Positions 29,132 to 36,515 of a stretch of DNA of 64,000 bases are shown piece by piece. The position numbers were made by a program, and so were the translations under genes. The notes beneath the pieces are model-generated. The model made no database searches. It was not told the DNA's origin and was given only the letters and a program-made list of their open reading frames with translations. The DNA is from Prevotella sp. (GTDB lineage Bacteria > Bacteroidota > Bacteroidia > Bacteroidales > Muribaculaceae), in assembly GCA_023662865.1 (NCBI GenBank), contig JAMPIK010000006.1, positions 1-64,000 of the forward strand, written 5' to 3'. The number at the start of each line of letters is the position of its first letter. The stretch's first letter is position 1.

Positions 29132-31702
29132 TTAGAAGGTGAAATGTAATTGCACCCTCACTCCGGATTTATCTACATTTGGAGTGTCGCGGTAAGTTAG
29201 ACGCCATACATAATCCACTCGCAATATCGTGAGAATATTATCTATACCAACTCCCAATTCCATATACGGCTTACTGCCCATGGGGGCTGTAAAAGCATCA
29301 AATGGAAAACGGTACAGATTATTGTTCAAAGACGGATTATTCTTATCGGAAAGCGAACCATACAGTCCTCTGAATGAGACCACTTCGCGCAGACGCAAAT
29401 ATTTAATGAGAGGCAGCCGATTTAACAGTGCGCCGTTAGCCCAATATGTCAAATCCCAACTTACATACTGATCATTTGCAAACTCCATGGCATTCATTAA
29501 CGGGTAACTCTCCGGTTGTATCGTGTATGAGAGATTGGCATTTGGCCAGCAAAGTGCCGGATATTGAACTTGGCTCCAAATCTTTCCGCCCTTAATCAGT
29601 ACATCTGTATAGCCGAATGCCGAGAACCAGAAGCGTTTCTGAATTGAAAGCTCTGTCTTGTTAGTTGTAAATGCTGCTCCCAACATACCTTTGGGTCCAT
29701 ACTCATGAGAGAGTTGCACCACCCAGGCATCCATATTTATAGGTATGCGGTGTGTTTTAGTCTGATAAAATGTTTCGCCCGGGGCAAAGCGCAAGGAGAT
29801 ACTGAAAGCTGACTGTGAATAGTGCTTGAACACATCTCCGTAGCCGTTTTCAAAAGGCAACCACCGAGTCGGTTCTTGAATTTCATGTTTAAAACCGATA
29901 TCAAACGAGAAGCCTCCCGGACGTTCCATTTTATAATTCAGCGTAGTCTTGCGGCGATACGTTATCTTGTCGTCAGGCTTGCGTTTTAATGACAAAAAGA
30001 TATTGTCGGCATTCGTAAACAAATAATGCTGACCGAGCTGATCCAAATCGTATGTATGATTAAGGAGCAGCGAATGTATAGGGAACTCACGTGAATGATA
30101 CTTCTTTTCATTAAAGGAATATTCCAATTCAGCCCCATATTTAAACTTTCTGTCGCGAGTGCCGTATGCCACGTATCCACGCGAAAACCAGTGTTTTGAC
30201 AAGTTTGCGGTTGTCATTCCTCCGACTCTGAAACGCGCGCCCTCAGCCGTATTGGCGGATATAGTGGTATTCATAGGGCCTAAATCAAACTTGGAGTCAG
30301 TCTCACGAGTCGGAATATAACCGCTTACAAGCACCTTCACAACCTTCTCAAACCAATAAAATGCAGGCACTTGGCGCAATCGTGCCAGCAATTTTTTCAT
30401 TGCATCTTCATTCTCCTTAATTGGTATTTGCCGATTATCGTGCCAGAATTGTTCCGGTTGGAGTGCGGCATGAATGTCAGTGAATGTATGCCCCTCTTTA
30501 TCCAAATATTCGGCTATTTGAGGGTCGGACGGCGCGGCGAATGTGTGATTGGTGTGAGCGGTTTGTCTGCGTGCGTAAAAACCGGGAGTCCCGGGCAAAA
30601 TTTGCAATTCCACCGTCATATCATCGCTCACCTTCATTCTCGTACCGTCTTCCGCCTGCTCATAGTTTTGAACTATATATATGTTCTTCACATAATTCAG
30701 ATTTATTGCAGCCGGCACTCTCATTACTATTTTTTTAATAAACAAAGTGCTGTCAGCAAGAGGAATATACATTCTGCCGTTAAAACCGAACGACTCGGGA
30801 TTGTGGGGAGCAAAAGAGAGTTCCAAGCATTTTTCACCCGGCAAGGGGACGGTGTCAAGATAAAATTTGTAATAATTGGCGGCAATATTGCTCAGAGGAC
30901 TTACAAACTTATTCTGCATTATGGTAACGTCGTTTTGGAATATGTCAATCTCTCTGAACACATCTTCCAGAAAGCGTTGCATACTCTCTTGATCCATAAC
31001 CTGATCCAAACCTCCACGCCTGAAGCCGGTAATGTATTCCTTCTGCTTGTTGCCTCGCTTACGATACAGAATTTTGGACGCCTTTTCTTTCACCGAAAGC
31101 GGCAGAATTGTTTTTCCGGAAATCTCACTCGTATCAACATATTCTTGTAAAAAGACGAATTTCTTGGTAAACCAATCTCCCTGAGTGGCCGGATTAAAAT
31201 CGTTCAGGGCCAAAACTATTTTCTCGTATTTGTCGTAATTGAAAAAATCGTGATTTTTCGGGCAGTATTTGGGAGAAGTCTCCCTGATACGCTCCATGAG
31301 CTGCACAGCCGGATTGTTCTTTTTGCTATATTTCTGTTTTTTAGGGTTAACCACAATCTCTTGAAGTACAGTTTCAGAGGGTGATAGCCTTATTTGCAAA
31401 TTATTAAACTGACCGCGTTTTATGGGAATATCTTTTGTATTGTAACCTACAACACTGATTCTCAAACCATTGAACTTCTCGGTAGTTGAAAAAGAAAATT
31501 TACCGTTTATATCAGTGGCTATACCGGAAGAGGTTCCTTTAATGTAGATACTTGCATAAGGCAAAGCCTCGCCCGAGATTGAATCAACAACTATACCTTT
31601 AATTGTTGTGGCCGCTTGATTTGAGGCATACAGGTCTGTATGCCAATTAATAAGAGAGGCAATAAACAAAAAAATATATTTTAAGCGAAAGCTCGCCATC
31701 AT
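29132..31702 (-). CDS. DUF5686 outer-membrane protein with CarboxypepD_reg-like domain
   Basis: An 856-aa exported protein. After a signal peptide (cleaved near LYASNQ), residues about 32-115 form a carboxypeptidase-regulatory-like Ig fold (IKGIVVDSISGEALPYASIY, quoted; then GTSSGIATDINGKFSF), as in TonB-dependent and SusC-like proteins. The remainder is the large DUF5686 region, with C-terminal strands consistent with a barrel and a final LHFTF. There is no TonB-box or plug. Function unknown, envelope-located. A -7-like TAATTTTG on the minus strand is at 31743-31750. Confidence 0.85.
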   Translation of the reverse strand: MMASFRLKYIFLFIASLINWHTDLYASNQAATTIKGIVVDSISGEALPYASIYIKGTSSGIATDINGKFSFSTTEKFNGLRISVVGYNTKDIPIKRGQFNNLQIRLSPSETVLQEIVVNPKKQKYSKKNNPAVQLMERIRETSPKYCPKNHDFFNYDKYEKIVLALNDFNPATQGDWFTKKFVFLQEYVDTSEISGKTILPLSVKEKASKILYRKRGNKQKEYITGFRRGGLDQVMDQESMQRFLEDVFREIDIFQNDVTIMQNKFVSPLSNIAANYYKFYLDTVPLPGEKCLELSFAPHNPESFGFNGRMYIPLADSTLFIKKIVMRVPAAINLNYVKNIYIVQNYEQAEDGTRMKVSDDMTVELQILPGTPGFYARRQTAHTNHTFAAPSDPQIAEYLDKEGHTFTDIHAALQPEQFWHDNRQIPIKENEDAMKKLLARLRQVPAFYWFEKVVKVLVSGYIPTRETDSKFDLGPMNTTISANTAEGARFRVGGMTTANLSKHWFSRGYVAYGTRDRKFKYGAELEYSFNEKKYHSREFPIHSLLLNHTYDLDQLGQHYLFTNADNIFLSLKRKPDDKITYRRKTTLNYKMERPGGFSFDIGFKHEIQEPTRWLPFENGYGDVFKHYSQSAFSISLRFAPGETFYQTKTHRIPINMDAWVVQLSHEYGPKGMLGAAFTTNKTELSIQKRFWFSAFGYTDVLIKGGKIWSQVQYPALCWPNANLSYTIQPESYPLMNAMEFANDQYVSWDLTYWANGALLNRLPLIKYLRLREVVSFRGLYGSLSDKNNPSLNNNLYRFPFDAFTAPMGSKPYMELGVGIDNILTILRVDYVWRLTYRDTPNVDKSGVRVQLHFTF

Positions 31703-31742
31703 TATTTTAATATTATGAAATATTTTTGTAAATTTGTGGGTG

Positions 31743-31750
31743 CAAAATTA
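31743..31750 (-). promoter_or_regulatory. Candidate -7 element for DUF5686 gene
   Basis: Reads TAATTTTG on the minus strand, 41 nt before the start codon. No clear -33 was identified. Confidence 0.45.
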
Positions 31751-31800
31751 CTGCTTTTTACGCAGTTCACGTTGTTCTATTTTTCGTAAATGATAGTCTG

Positions 31801-32241
31801 ATGGCTCTTGAAATTGAAAGAAAATTTATTGTAATCAATAATGATTATCGCCGTATGGCCTCGTCCGGACAGCGTATCTCGCAAGGTTATCTTACGCGCA
31901 GAGTGGAAGGCACGGTAAGAATTCGCACGTGCGGCGGCAAAGGCTGGATTACTGTTAAAGGTAAAAATTCCGGAAATGTCCGTGAAGAGTTTGAATATGA
32001 AATACCGGTGCAAGATGCAGTTGAACTGCTGAAATTATGCGAAGGGCATATTTTGGAAAAGACTCGCTACATTGTAAACTATTTGGGCTACCGTTGGGAA
32101 ATAGACAAATTCCACGGCGACCTTGCCGGATTGGTTATAGCTGAAGTTGAACTCAAAGACAGCGCCGAAGAGCCGCCACTACCCTCTTTTGTAGGTGAAG
32201 AAGTGACCGGAAACCCCATGTACTACAATTCTTCGCTATAA
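31801..32241 (+). CDS. CYTH-domain (triphosphate tunnel) protein
   Basis: A 146-aa protein starting MALEIERKF, the EIERKF motif of CYTH/triphosphate tunnel metalloenzymes. Basic and acidic strand residues continue (RIRTCGGKGWITVKG, EFEYEIP, EIDKFHGDLAGLVIAEVEL), forming the expected eight-stranded tunnel. The size suits a small bacterial tripolyphosphatase rather than a class IV adenylate cyclase, but the substrate is not determinable here. It is divergent from the DUF5686 gene. Confidence 0.9.
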   Translation: MALEIERKFIVINNDYRRMASSGQRISQGYLTRRVEGTVRIRTCGGKGWITVKGKNSGNVREEFEYEIPVQDAVELLKLCEGHILEKTRYIVNYLGYRWEIDKFHGDLAGLVIAEVELKDSAEEPPLPSFVGEEVTGNPMYYNSSL

Positions 32242-32310
32242 ATAGCATACTAATACTCAACAAGATATAAAATATACGGAAAAGAATTACCCTATTTGTG
32301 ATTTTTTTTG

Positions 32311-32318
32311 TAATTTTG
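32311..32318 (+). promoter_or_regulatory. Candidate -7 element for kbl
   Basis: TAATTTTG sits 44 nt before the kbl start. A TTTG at 32295-32298 is too close (12 nt) to act as the normal -33 box. Confidence 0.5.
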
Positions 32319-32362
32319 ACAATTAGAAATCGTTAAATTAACCTATAAATCAATACTCAGTC

Positions 32363-33556
32363 ATGTACACTGATTTCAAGGAACATCTTCAAAAAGAGTT
32401 GCAGGACATCAAAGATGCCGGACTCTACAAAAATGAACGTATCATCGTAACTCCCCAAAAAGCCGATATCGCAGTAGAAGGCACTCCCGGCGAAGTTCTC
32501 AACTTCTGCGCCAACAACTACCTGGGTCTTTCTGATGACCAAGATTTGATTGATGCTGCAAAAGAGGCCATGGATCGCAGAGGATACGGCATGAGCTCCG
32601 TTCGCTTTATCTGCGGCACACAAGACCTTCACAAAGAGCTTGAAAAAGCTATTTCAGACTACTTCAAGACAGAAGACACTATCCTGTATGCAGCTTGCTT
32701 CGATGCCAACGGCGGATTGTTTGAACCGCTGCTCACTGAAGAAGATGCAATCATCTCCGATGCCCTTAATCACGCCTCGATTATTGACGGCGTACGTCTT
32801 TGCAAAGCAAAACGTTATCGCTATGCAAATGCCGATATGGCCGACCTCGAACGTTGTCTGCAAGAAGCTCAGGCTCAGCGTTTCCGCATTATCGCAACAG
32901 ACGGCGTATTCTCAATGGACGGCAATGTGGCTCCCATGGATAAAATCGTGGAACTCGCAAAGAAATACAATGCACTGGTAATGGTAGACGAAAGCCACTC
33001 CGCAGGTGTGGTTGGTCCTACCGGTCACGGTGTTGCAGAACAATTCAACGCTTACGGCGACATTGACATTTTCACCGGTACACTCGGCAAGAGCTTCGGC
33101 GGTGCAATGGGTGGTTTTACTACCGGTCGCAAGGAAATTATCGACATGTTGCGTCAACGCTCACGCCCCTACCTGTTCTCAAACTCCGTAGCTCCGGCTA
33201 TTGTAGGCGCAAGCATCGCAATGTTCCGCAAACTGAAAGAGAGCAACGAACTGCACGACAAGCTCATGCAAAATGTGGAATACTTCCGCACCAAAATGCT
33301 CGAAGCCGGCTTCGACATCAAACCCACACAGAGCGCGATTTGCGCCGTGATGCTCTACGATGCAAAACTCAGTCAGGACTTCGCTGCCGAAATGCAGAAA
33401 GAGGGTATCTATGTAACCGGATTCTATTACCCCGTCGTACCCAAAGGTCAAGCTCGTATCCGCGTACAATTGAGTGCCGGCCACGACCGTGACCAACTTG
33501 ACCGCGCTATCGCGGCCTTTATCAAAGTCGGCAAAAAGCTCGGAGTCCTCAAATAA
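32363..33556 (+). CDS. kbl: Glycine C-acetyltransferase (2-amino-3-ketobutyrate CoA ligase)
   Basis: A 397-aa PLP enzyme of the alpha-oxoamine synthase family, converting 2-amino-3-ketobutyrate plus CoA to glycine and acetyl-CoA in threonine catabolism. Visible are NYLGLSDDQ, the substrate loop SSVRFICGTQDLH, DESHSAG, and the PLP-lysine motif FTGTLGKSFGGAMGG. Length is standard. No threonine dehydrogenase gene is adjacent. A terminator follows. Confidence 0.95.
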   Translation: MYTDFKEHLQKELQDIKDAGLYKNERIIVTPQKADIAVEGTPGEVLNFCANNYLGLSDDQDLIDAAKEAMDRRGYGMSSVRFICGTQDLHKELEKAISDYFKTEDTILYAACFDANGGLFEPLLTEEDAIISDALNHASIIDGVRLCKAKRYRYANADMADLERCLQEAQAQRFRIIATDGVFSMDGNVAPMDKIVELAKKYNALVMVDESHSAGVVGPTGHGVAEQFNAYGDIDIFTGTLGKSFGGAMGGFTTGRKEIIDMLRQRSRPYLFSNSVAPAIVGASIAMFRKLKESNELHDKLMQNVEYFRTKMLEAGFDIKPTQSAICAVMLYDAKLSQDFAAEMQKEGIYVTGFYYPVVPKGQARIRVQLSAGHDRDQLDRAIAAFIKVGKKLGVLK

Positions 33557-33591
33557 ACATATATAGTTCATTACTCACTATATACACTAAC

Positions 33592-33629
33592 ATTCTTCAG
33601 CATCCTCCAATCTCCGGATGCTGAAGAAT
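33592..33629 (+). terminator. kbl terminator
   Basis: A perfect 14-bp stem (33592-33605 with 33616-33629) with a 10-nt loop, followed by TGTAATTATT. Confidence 0.8.
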
Positions 33630-33716
33630 TGTAATTATTAAACCAAAAAGACAGAAATTTCAAGGCGAAACTCAAAGCGAAAAAAATTAACATAGCGTAA
33701 AAAACAGGTTAAAAAC

Positions 33717-33747
33717 TTGGTGGAGTCAGAAAAAAAACGTAATTTTG
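33717..33747 (+). promoter_or_regulatory. Promoter of L28-L33 operon
   Basis: TTGG (33717-33720), a 19-nt spacer and TAATTTTG (33740-33747). The transcript would start near 33754, leaving a leader of about 120 nt before rpmB. Confidence 0.65.
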
Positions 33748-33784
33748 CACAGTTTTTGTGGCACATCCTTTAAAGCCGCTGAGA

Positions 33785-33846
33785 ATGATGCACTTGGCGG
33801 TGATATGAGAAATGAGATGGCGGCCCTCAAGCGATTAATTTTTTAA
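33785..33846 (+). other. Two overlapping mini-ORFs in rpmB leader
   Basis: An ATG at 33785 opens a 7-codon ORF (MMHLAVI) whose TGA at 33806-33808 overlaps the ATG at 33805 of a 13-codon ORF ([13 protein letters not shown], stop 33844-33846). The overlap is the ATGA form seen in coupled genes. This may be a leader-peptide arrangement or chance. Confidence 0.3.
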
Positions 33847-33874
33847 GTTAAAAAACAAAGCAACATCAACAGCC

Positions 33875-34138
33875 ATGTCAAAAGTTTGTCAGATCACAGG
33901 CAAGAAACCGGCGACGGGTAACAACGTTTCCCACTCAAAGCGTCGCACAAAACGCAAATTCAACGTCAATCTCTTCACAAAAAAATTCTATTGGGTAGAG
34001 CAGGATCTTTGGATTCTCCTTACTGTATCAGCTCGCGGTCTGCGCACCATCAACAAAATGGGTTTGGACAACGCACTGAAAGAAGCCGAAAAGAAAGGCT
34101 ACCTCGATTTCAAAGACATCAAAGTTCTTTCATTCTAA
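33875..34138 (+). CDS. rpmB: 50S ribosomal protein bL28
   Basis: An 87-aa protein with the typical start [21 protein letters not shown] and basic stretch [12 protein letters not shown]. It belongs to the large subunit. It is followed by rpmG (16 nt) and the DUF4295 gene. Length is that of the longer Bacteroidota L28. Confidence 0.97.
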   Translation: MSKVCQITGKKPATGNNVSHSKRRTKRKFNVNLFTKKFYWVEQDLWILLTVSARGLRTINKMGLDNALKEAEKKGYLDFKDIKVLSF

Positions 34139-34154
34139 ATAAGCAAGATATATT

Positions 34155-34343
34155 ATGGCAAAGAAAGCTAAAGGTAACAGAGTGCAGGTAATTTTGGAAT
34201 GCACAGAGCACAAAAATAGCGGTATGCCCGGTACATCTCGCTATATCACTACCAAAAACCGCAAAAACACTACCGAGCGTCTGGAGTTGAAAAAATACAA
34301 CCCCATCCTCAAAAAATACACTATCCACAAAGAGATTAAATAA
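34155..34343 (+). CDS. rpmG: 50S ribosomal protein bL33
   Basis: A 62-aa protein ([19 protein letters not shown], then [22 protein letters not shown]). It has a single Cys and lacks the CxxC zinc ribbon, so it is the zinc-independent form. It lies in the L28-L33-DUF4295 operon. Confidence 0.96.
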   Translation: MAKKAKGNRVQVILECTEHKNSGMPGTSRYITTKNRKNTTERLELKKYNPILKKYTIHKEIK

Positions 34344-34389
34344 GGTCAATACCACACCTTTTGTTCCACAATATAAAACACTTTAAATT

Positions 34390-34539
34390 ATGGCTAAAAA
34401 AACAGTAGCATCTCTGCAAAAGGGTGAAGGCCGTACTTACAGCAAAGTAATCAAAATGGAGAAATCTCCCAAAACAGGTGCATACATCTTCAAAGAGGAA
34501 ATGGTGCCCAACGATGCTGTAAAAGACGCTCTTAAGTAA
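34390..34539 (+). CDS. DUF4295 small basic protein (ribosome-associated candidate)
   Basis: A 49-aa protein beginning MAKKTVASLQKGEGR and ending NDAVKDALK, matching the Bacteroidota-specific DUF4295 family. It is 46 nt after rpmG, ahead of a terminator, so it is cotranscribed with two large-subunit proteins. From memory, a ribosome structure from Flavobacterium johnsoniae included an extra small protein named bL38; this may be it, but I cannot confirm that here. Confidence 0.85.
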   Translation: MAKKTVASLQKGEGRTYSKVIKMEKSPKTGAYIFKEEMVPNDAVKDALK

Positions 34540-34605
34540 GATACGACATCGCCTCAAGCGTTAAGACTCCTTTTATTAGGAATTTACGCAGACAAAGAAT
34601 ACACT

Positions 34606-34639
34606 GTGCGTTGGAATGAATATCTACATTCCGACGCAC
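34606..34639 (+). terminator. Terminator of L28-L33-DUF4295 operon
   Basis: A 13-bp stem (34606-34618 with 34627-34639) that pairs fully as RNA with one U-G pair, an 8-nt loop, then TATTTATATATTT. Confidence 0.8.
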
Positions 34640-34712
34640 TATTTATATATTTCATGCTTTACAGCCCCAATATGATAAACATAAATATTTGATTGTCTGT
34701 GTTTGGGTGCAC

Positions 34713-34772
34713 GGCACGTGCCTCCAAAATGGTAAATCATGCTTATGTAAGCGGACGCACCATGGTGCGTCC
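34713..34772. repeat. REP-like palindromes in intergenic region
   Basis: Two perfect palindromes, GGCACGTGCC (34713-34722) and the 20-bp GGACGCACCATGGTGCGTCC (34753-34772), sit in the 512-bp gap between the ribosomal operon and padR. They resemble short palindromic repeats common in Bacteroidota genomes. The rest of the gap holds only the operon terminator and the padR control region. Confidence 0.5.
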
Positions 34773-34844
34773 CTACTATTCAATAACTTAGCATACATTA
34801 GTAGTTACTTTGGTATGAATGATTATGTTAACAAATGTTAATTA

Positions 34845-34887
34845 TTAGTACTATGTTTTGCATAGTACTAATTTATTTGTAACTTTG
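34845..34887 (+). promoter_or_regulatory. padR promoter with overlapping palindromic operator
   Basis: The promoter is TTTG (34857-34860), 19 nt, TAACTTTG (34880-34887), a full consensus match. An 11-bp perfect inverted repeat, TTAGTACTATG / CATAGTACTAA (34845-34855 and 34861-34871), is centred on the -33 box, which sits in its 5-nt centre. This is the geometry of a repressor site, most simply PadR autoregulation. Confidence 0.75.
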
Positions 34888-34925
34888 CAGTGTGGTTGAT
34901 GGGCATTGATTAATCTCAACTCATA

Positions 34926-35019
34926 TTTCCTGAGGTTGCCATTTTCATTATTACCGAGGTTGTCTTGTTCATTTTCCCATGGTTGGCATATTCGTATTTC
35001 CCGGGGTTGTCATTTTCAT
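34926..35019 (+). repeat. Four phased degenerate direct repeats before padR
   Basis: Four units share a core like TTTCC..GGTTGxCATTTTCAT. The GGTTG cores start at 34934, 34958, 34981 and 35005, i.e. spaced 24, 23 and 24 bp. They lie in the 5' UTR between the promoter and the padR start. They could bind a regulator on the DNA or act in the RNA. Confidence 0.65.
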
Positions 35020-35051
35020 CTCTGATAACCGGGACAAAAATAATAGTTACG

Positions 35052-35399
35052 ATGACAGAAATTAATGTTGAAAATATTAAGTCGCAGATGCGCAAAGGTA
35101 TTCTGGAATTTTGCGTTCTTTTAATCTTGAAACGCCAACCGGCTTACGCATCGGAGCTCATCTCGACTCTGAAAGAGGCTGATTTGATTGTTGTGGAGGG
35201 TACGCTCTATCCCCTGCTTACACGCATGAAGAATTCGGGACTGCTCGCATACAAGTGGGTTGAGTCTACCTCCGGACCGCCACGAAAGTACTATGAGTTA
35301 ACCGATGCGGGTTGCACTGCATTACATGCTCTGCATACCTTGTTCAGCGAGATTTCCCAATCTGTAATTTTTTTAACCGATGCAGACAACGCATCATAA
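35052..35399 (+). CDS. PadR-family transcriptional regulator
   Basis: A 115-aa winged-helix protein (KGILEFCVLLILKRQPAYASEL, quoted in part; then VEGTLYPLLTRMKNSGLL and the wing GPPRKYYELTDAG). The start at 35052 is preferred to an upstream ATG at 34965, because the extra 29 residues would be encoded by the direct repeats. It is 12 nt ahead of a PspC-domain membrane protein; such PadR/PspC pairs are common in Bacteroidota and probably monitor the envelope. Autoregulation through the palindrome at 34845-34871 is likely. Confidence 0.9.
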   Translation: MTEINVENIKSQMRKGILEFCVLLILKRQPAYASELISTLKEADLIVVEGTLYPLLTRMKNSGLLAYKWVESTSGPPRKYYELTDAGCTALHALHTLFSEISQSVIFLTDADNAS

Positions 35400-35411
35400 C
35401 AAGCAAAGAAT

Positions 35412-36437
35412 ATGAAACGTACATTTACCATCAGCATATCCGGGCGACTTTTTACGGTAGAAGAAGACGCATACGCATTGCTGCTTGATTATCTTGACAG
35501 CCTGTCGCAAACGTTCAAGGGAGTTGACGGAAAGGAGATTGTAGACGATATTGAGGCTCGTATCAGCGATTTGCTGCAAGATGAGGCAGACAACGGCAAG
35601 ATTGTTTTTACTCTTGAGGATGCCGAGCGTGTGATAACCTTGATAGGTAACGCACAAGAGATTGCATTGGAAAGTGATGAGCAACCAGTCACCGGCTCCA
35701 CTGAAAACGCATCTGAGTCAGGCTCGAATCCCATGTCGCCTCCTGCCGTGCCGCCTTTGTGTGCTCCGCATAAGAAGTTCTATCGTTCGGCAAGAGACAA
35801 GGTGATGGGCGGTATAATTGGCGGGCTGGCCATTCGTTTCGATGTCAGTGCTTTGCCAATACGTCTTCTTGTAGTTCTTGCAACGTTGTGCGTCGGCTTC
35901 TTCCCGATGTTTATCGCATACTGTATTGTGTGGACAGTAACACCGATTGCCGACACGCCGGAGAAAATGCTGGAACAAGAGGGGCGACCCGTCACGGTGG
36001 CAAATATCGGGGAGATGAGTATGGAGGCCTCGCGTACATATAATGCCAATACGGGCAACACGTTTCTCAACGTAATCGGCGCATTGTTTATGGGGTTTAT
36101 CGGTGTAATAGCCGGCTCTGTCGGTATAGCCTTGACAGTAGGTTTTGTGGTTCTTTTTGTTTGTGGCTTAGTTTCACTTTTCAACCCTACTGTTTTGACA
36201 TACTTTATGAACCCGGGGGAGATGGCAAAGCTTGCTGATGTTGCCGATGGCTCAATGGTGCTGTTTCTCATATCAATGATATGCCTCGCGTTTCTGATGC
36301 CGTGCATCGCTACAGTATGGGCCTCATGCAGCGTATTGTTCAAGACTAAGGGTGCAAGCCGCAACATATGGATTACGGGCGTAATGATTGAGATTGTTGC
36401 TATCATATGTATTTGCTGCTTGGCTATAATATTGTAA
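35412..36437 (+). CDS. PspC-domain membrane protein, PadR partner
   Basis: A 341-aa inner-membrane protein. Residues 1-75 form an acidic cytoplasmic domain (TISISGRLFTVEEDAYALL, then DIEARISDLLQDE). A PspC domain follows at about 120-190 (KKFYRSARDKVMGGIIGGLA, ending CIVWTVTPIA). The C-terminal half has three more hydrophobic segments. It may sense membrane stress and control, or be controlled by, the PadR protein encoded upstream. A terminator follows. Confidence 0.85.
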   Translation: MKRTFTISISGRLFTVEEDAYALLLDYLDSLSQTFKGVDGKEIVDDIEARISDLLQDEADNGKIVFTLEDAERVITLIGNAQEIALESDEQPVTGSTENASESGSNPMSPPAVPPLCAPHKKFYRSARDKVMGGIIGGLAIRFDVSALPIRLLVVLATLCVGFFPMFIAYCIVWTVTPIADTPEKMLEQEGRPVTVANIGEMSMEASRTYNANTGNTFLNVIGALFMGFIGVIAGSVGIALTVGFVVLFVCGLVSLFNPTVLTYFMNPGEMAKLADVADGSMVLFLISMICLAFLMPCIATVWASCSVLFKTKGASRNIWITGVMIEIVAIICICCLAIIL

Positions 36438-36460
36438 AACAGTTTTCTCGGCAATTGATA

Positions 36461-36494
36461 AGGGCGGCGGTTCAATAAGTAGAACCGCCGCCCT
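36461..36494. terminator. Bidirectional hairpin between pspC and FadL-like gene
   Basis: A perfect, GC-rich 13-bp stem (36461-36473 with 36482-36494) with an 8-nt loop between convergent genes. The U-tract is weak (CATATTTTATA on the plus strand). Confidence 0.75.
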
Positions 36495-36515
36495 CATATT
36501 TTATATCGGGAAATT

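Noticed and set aside
30371..31150. A 259-aa plus-strand frame inside the DUF5686 gene
   Set aside because: Antisense to a supported gene; low-complexity and unlike any family.
34926..35019. Possible CRISPR array upstream of padR
   Set aside because: The four units are contiguous and degenerate, without unique spacers, and there are no cas genes; they are direct repeats.
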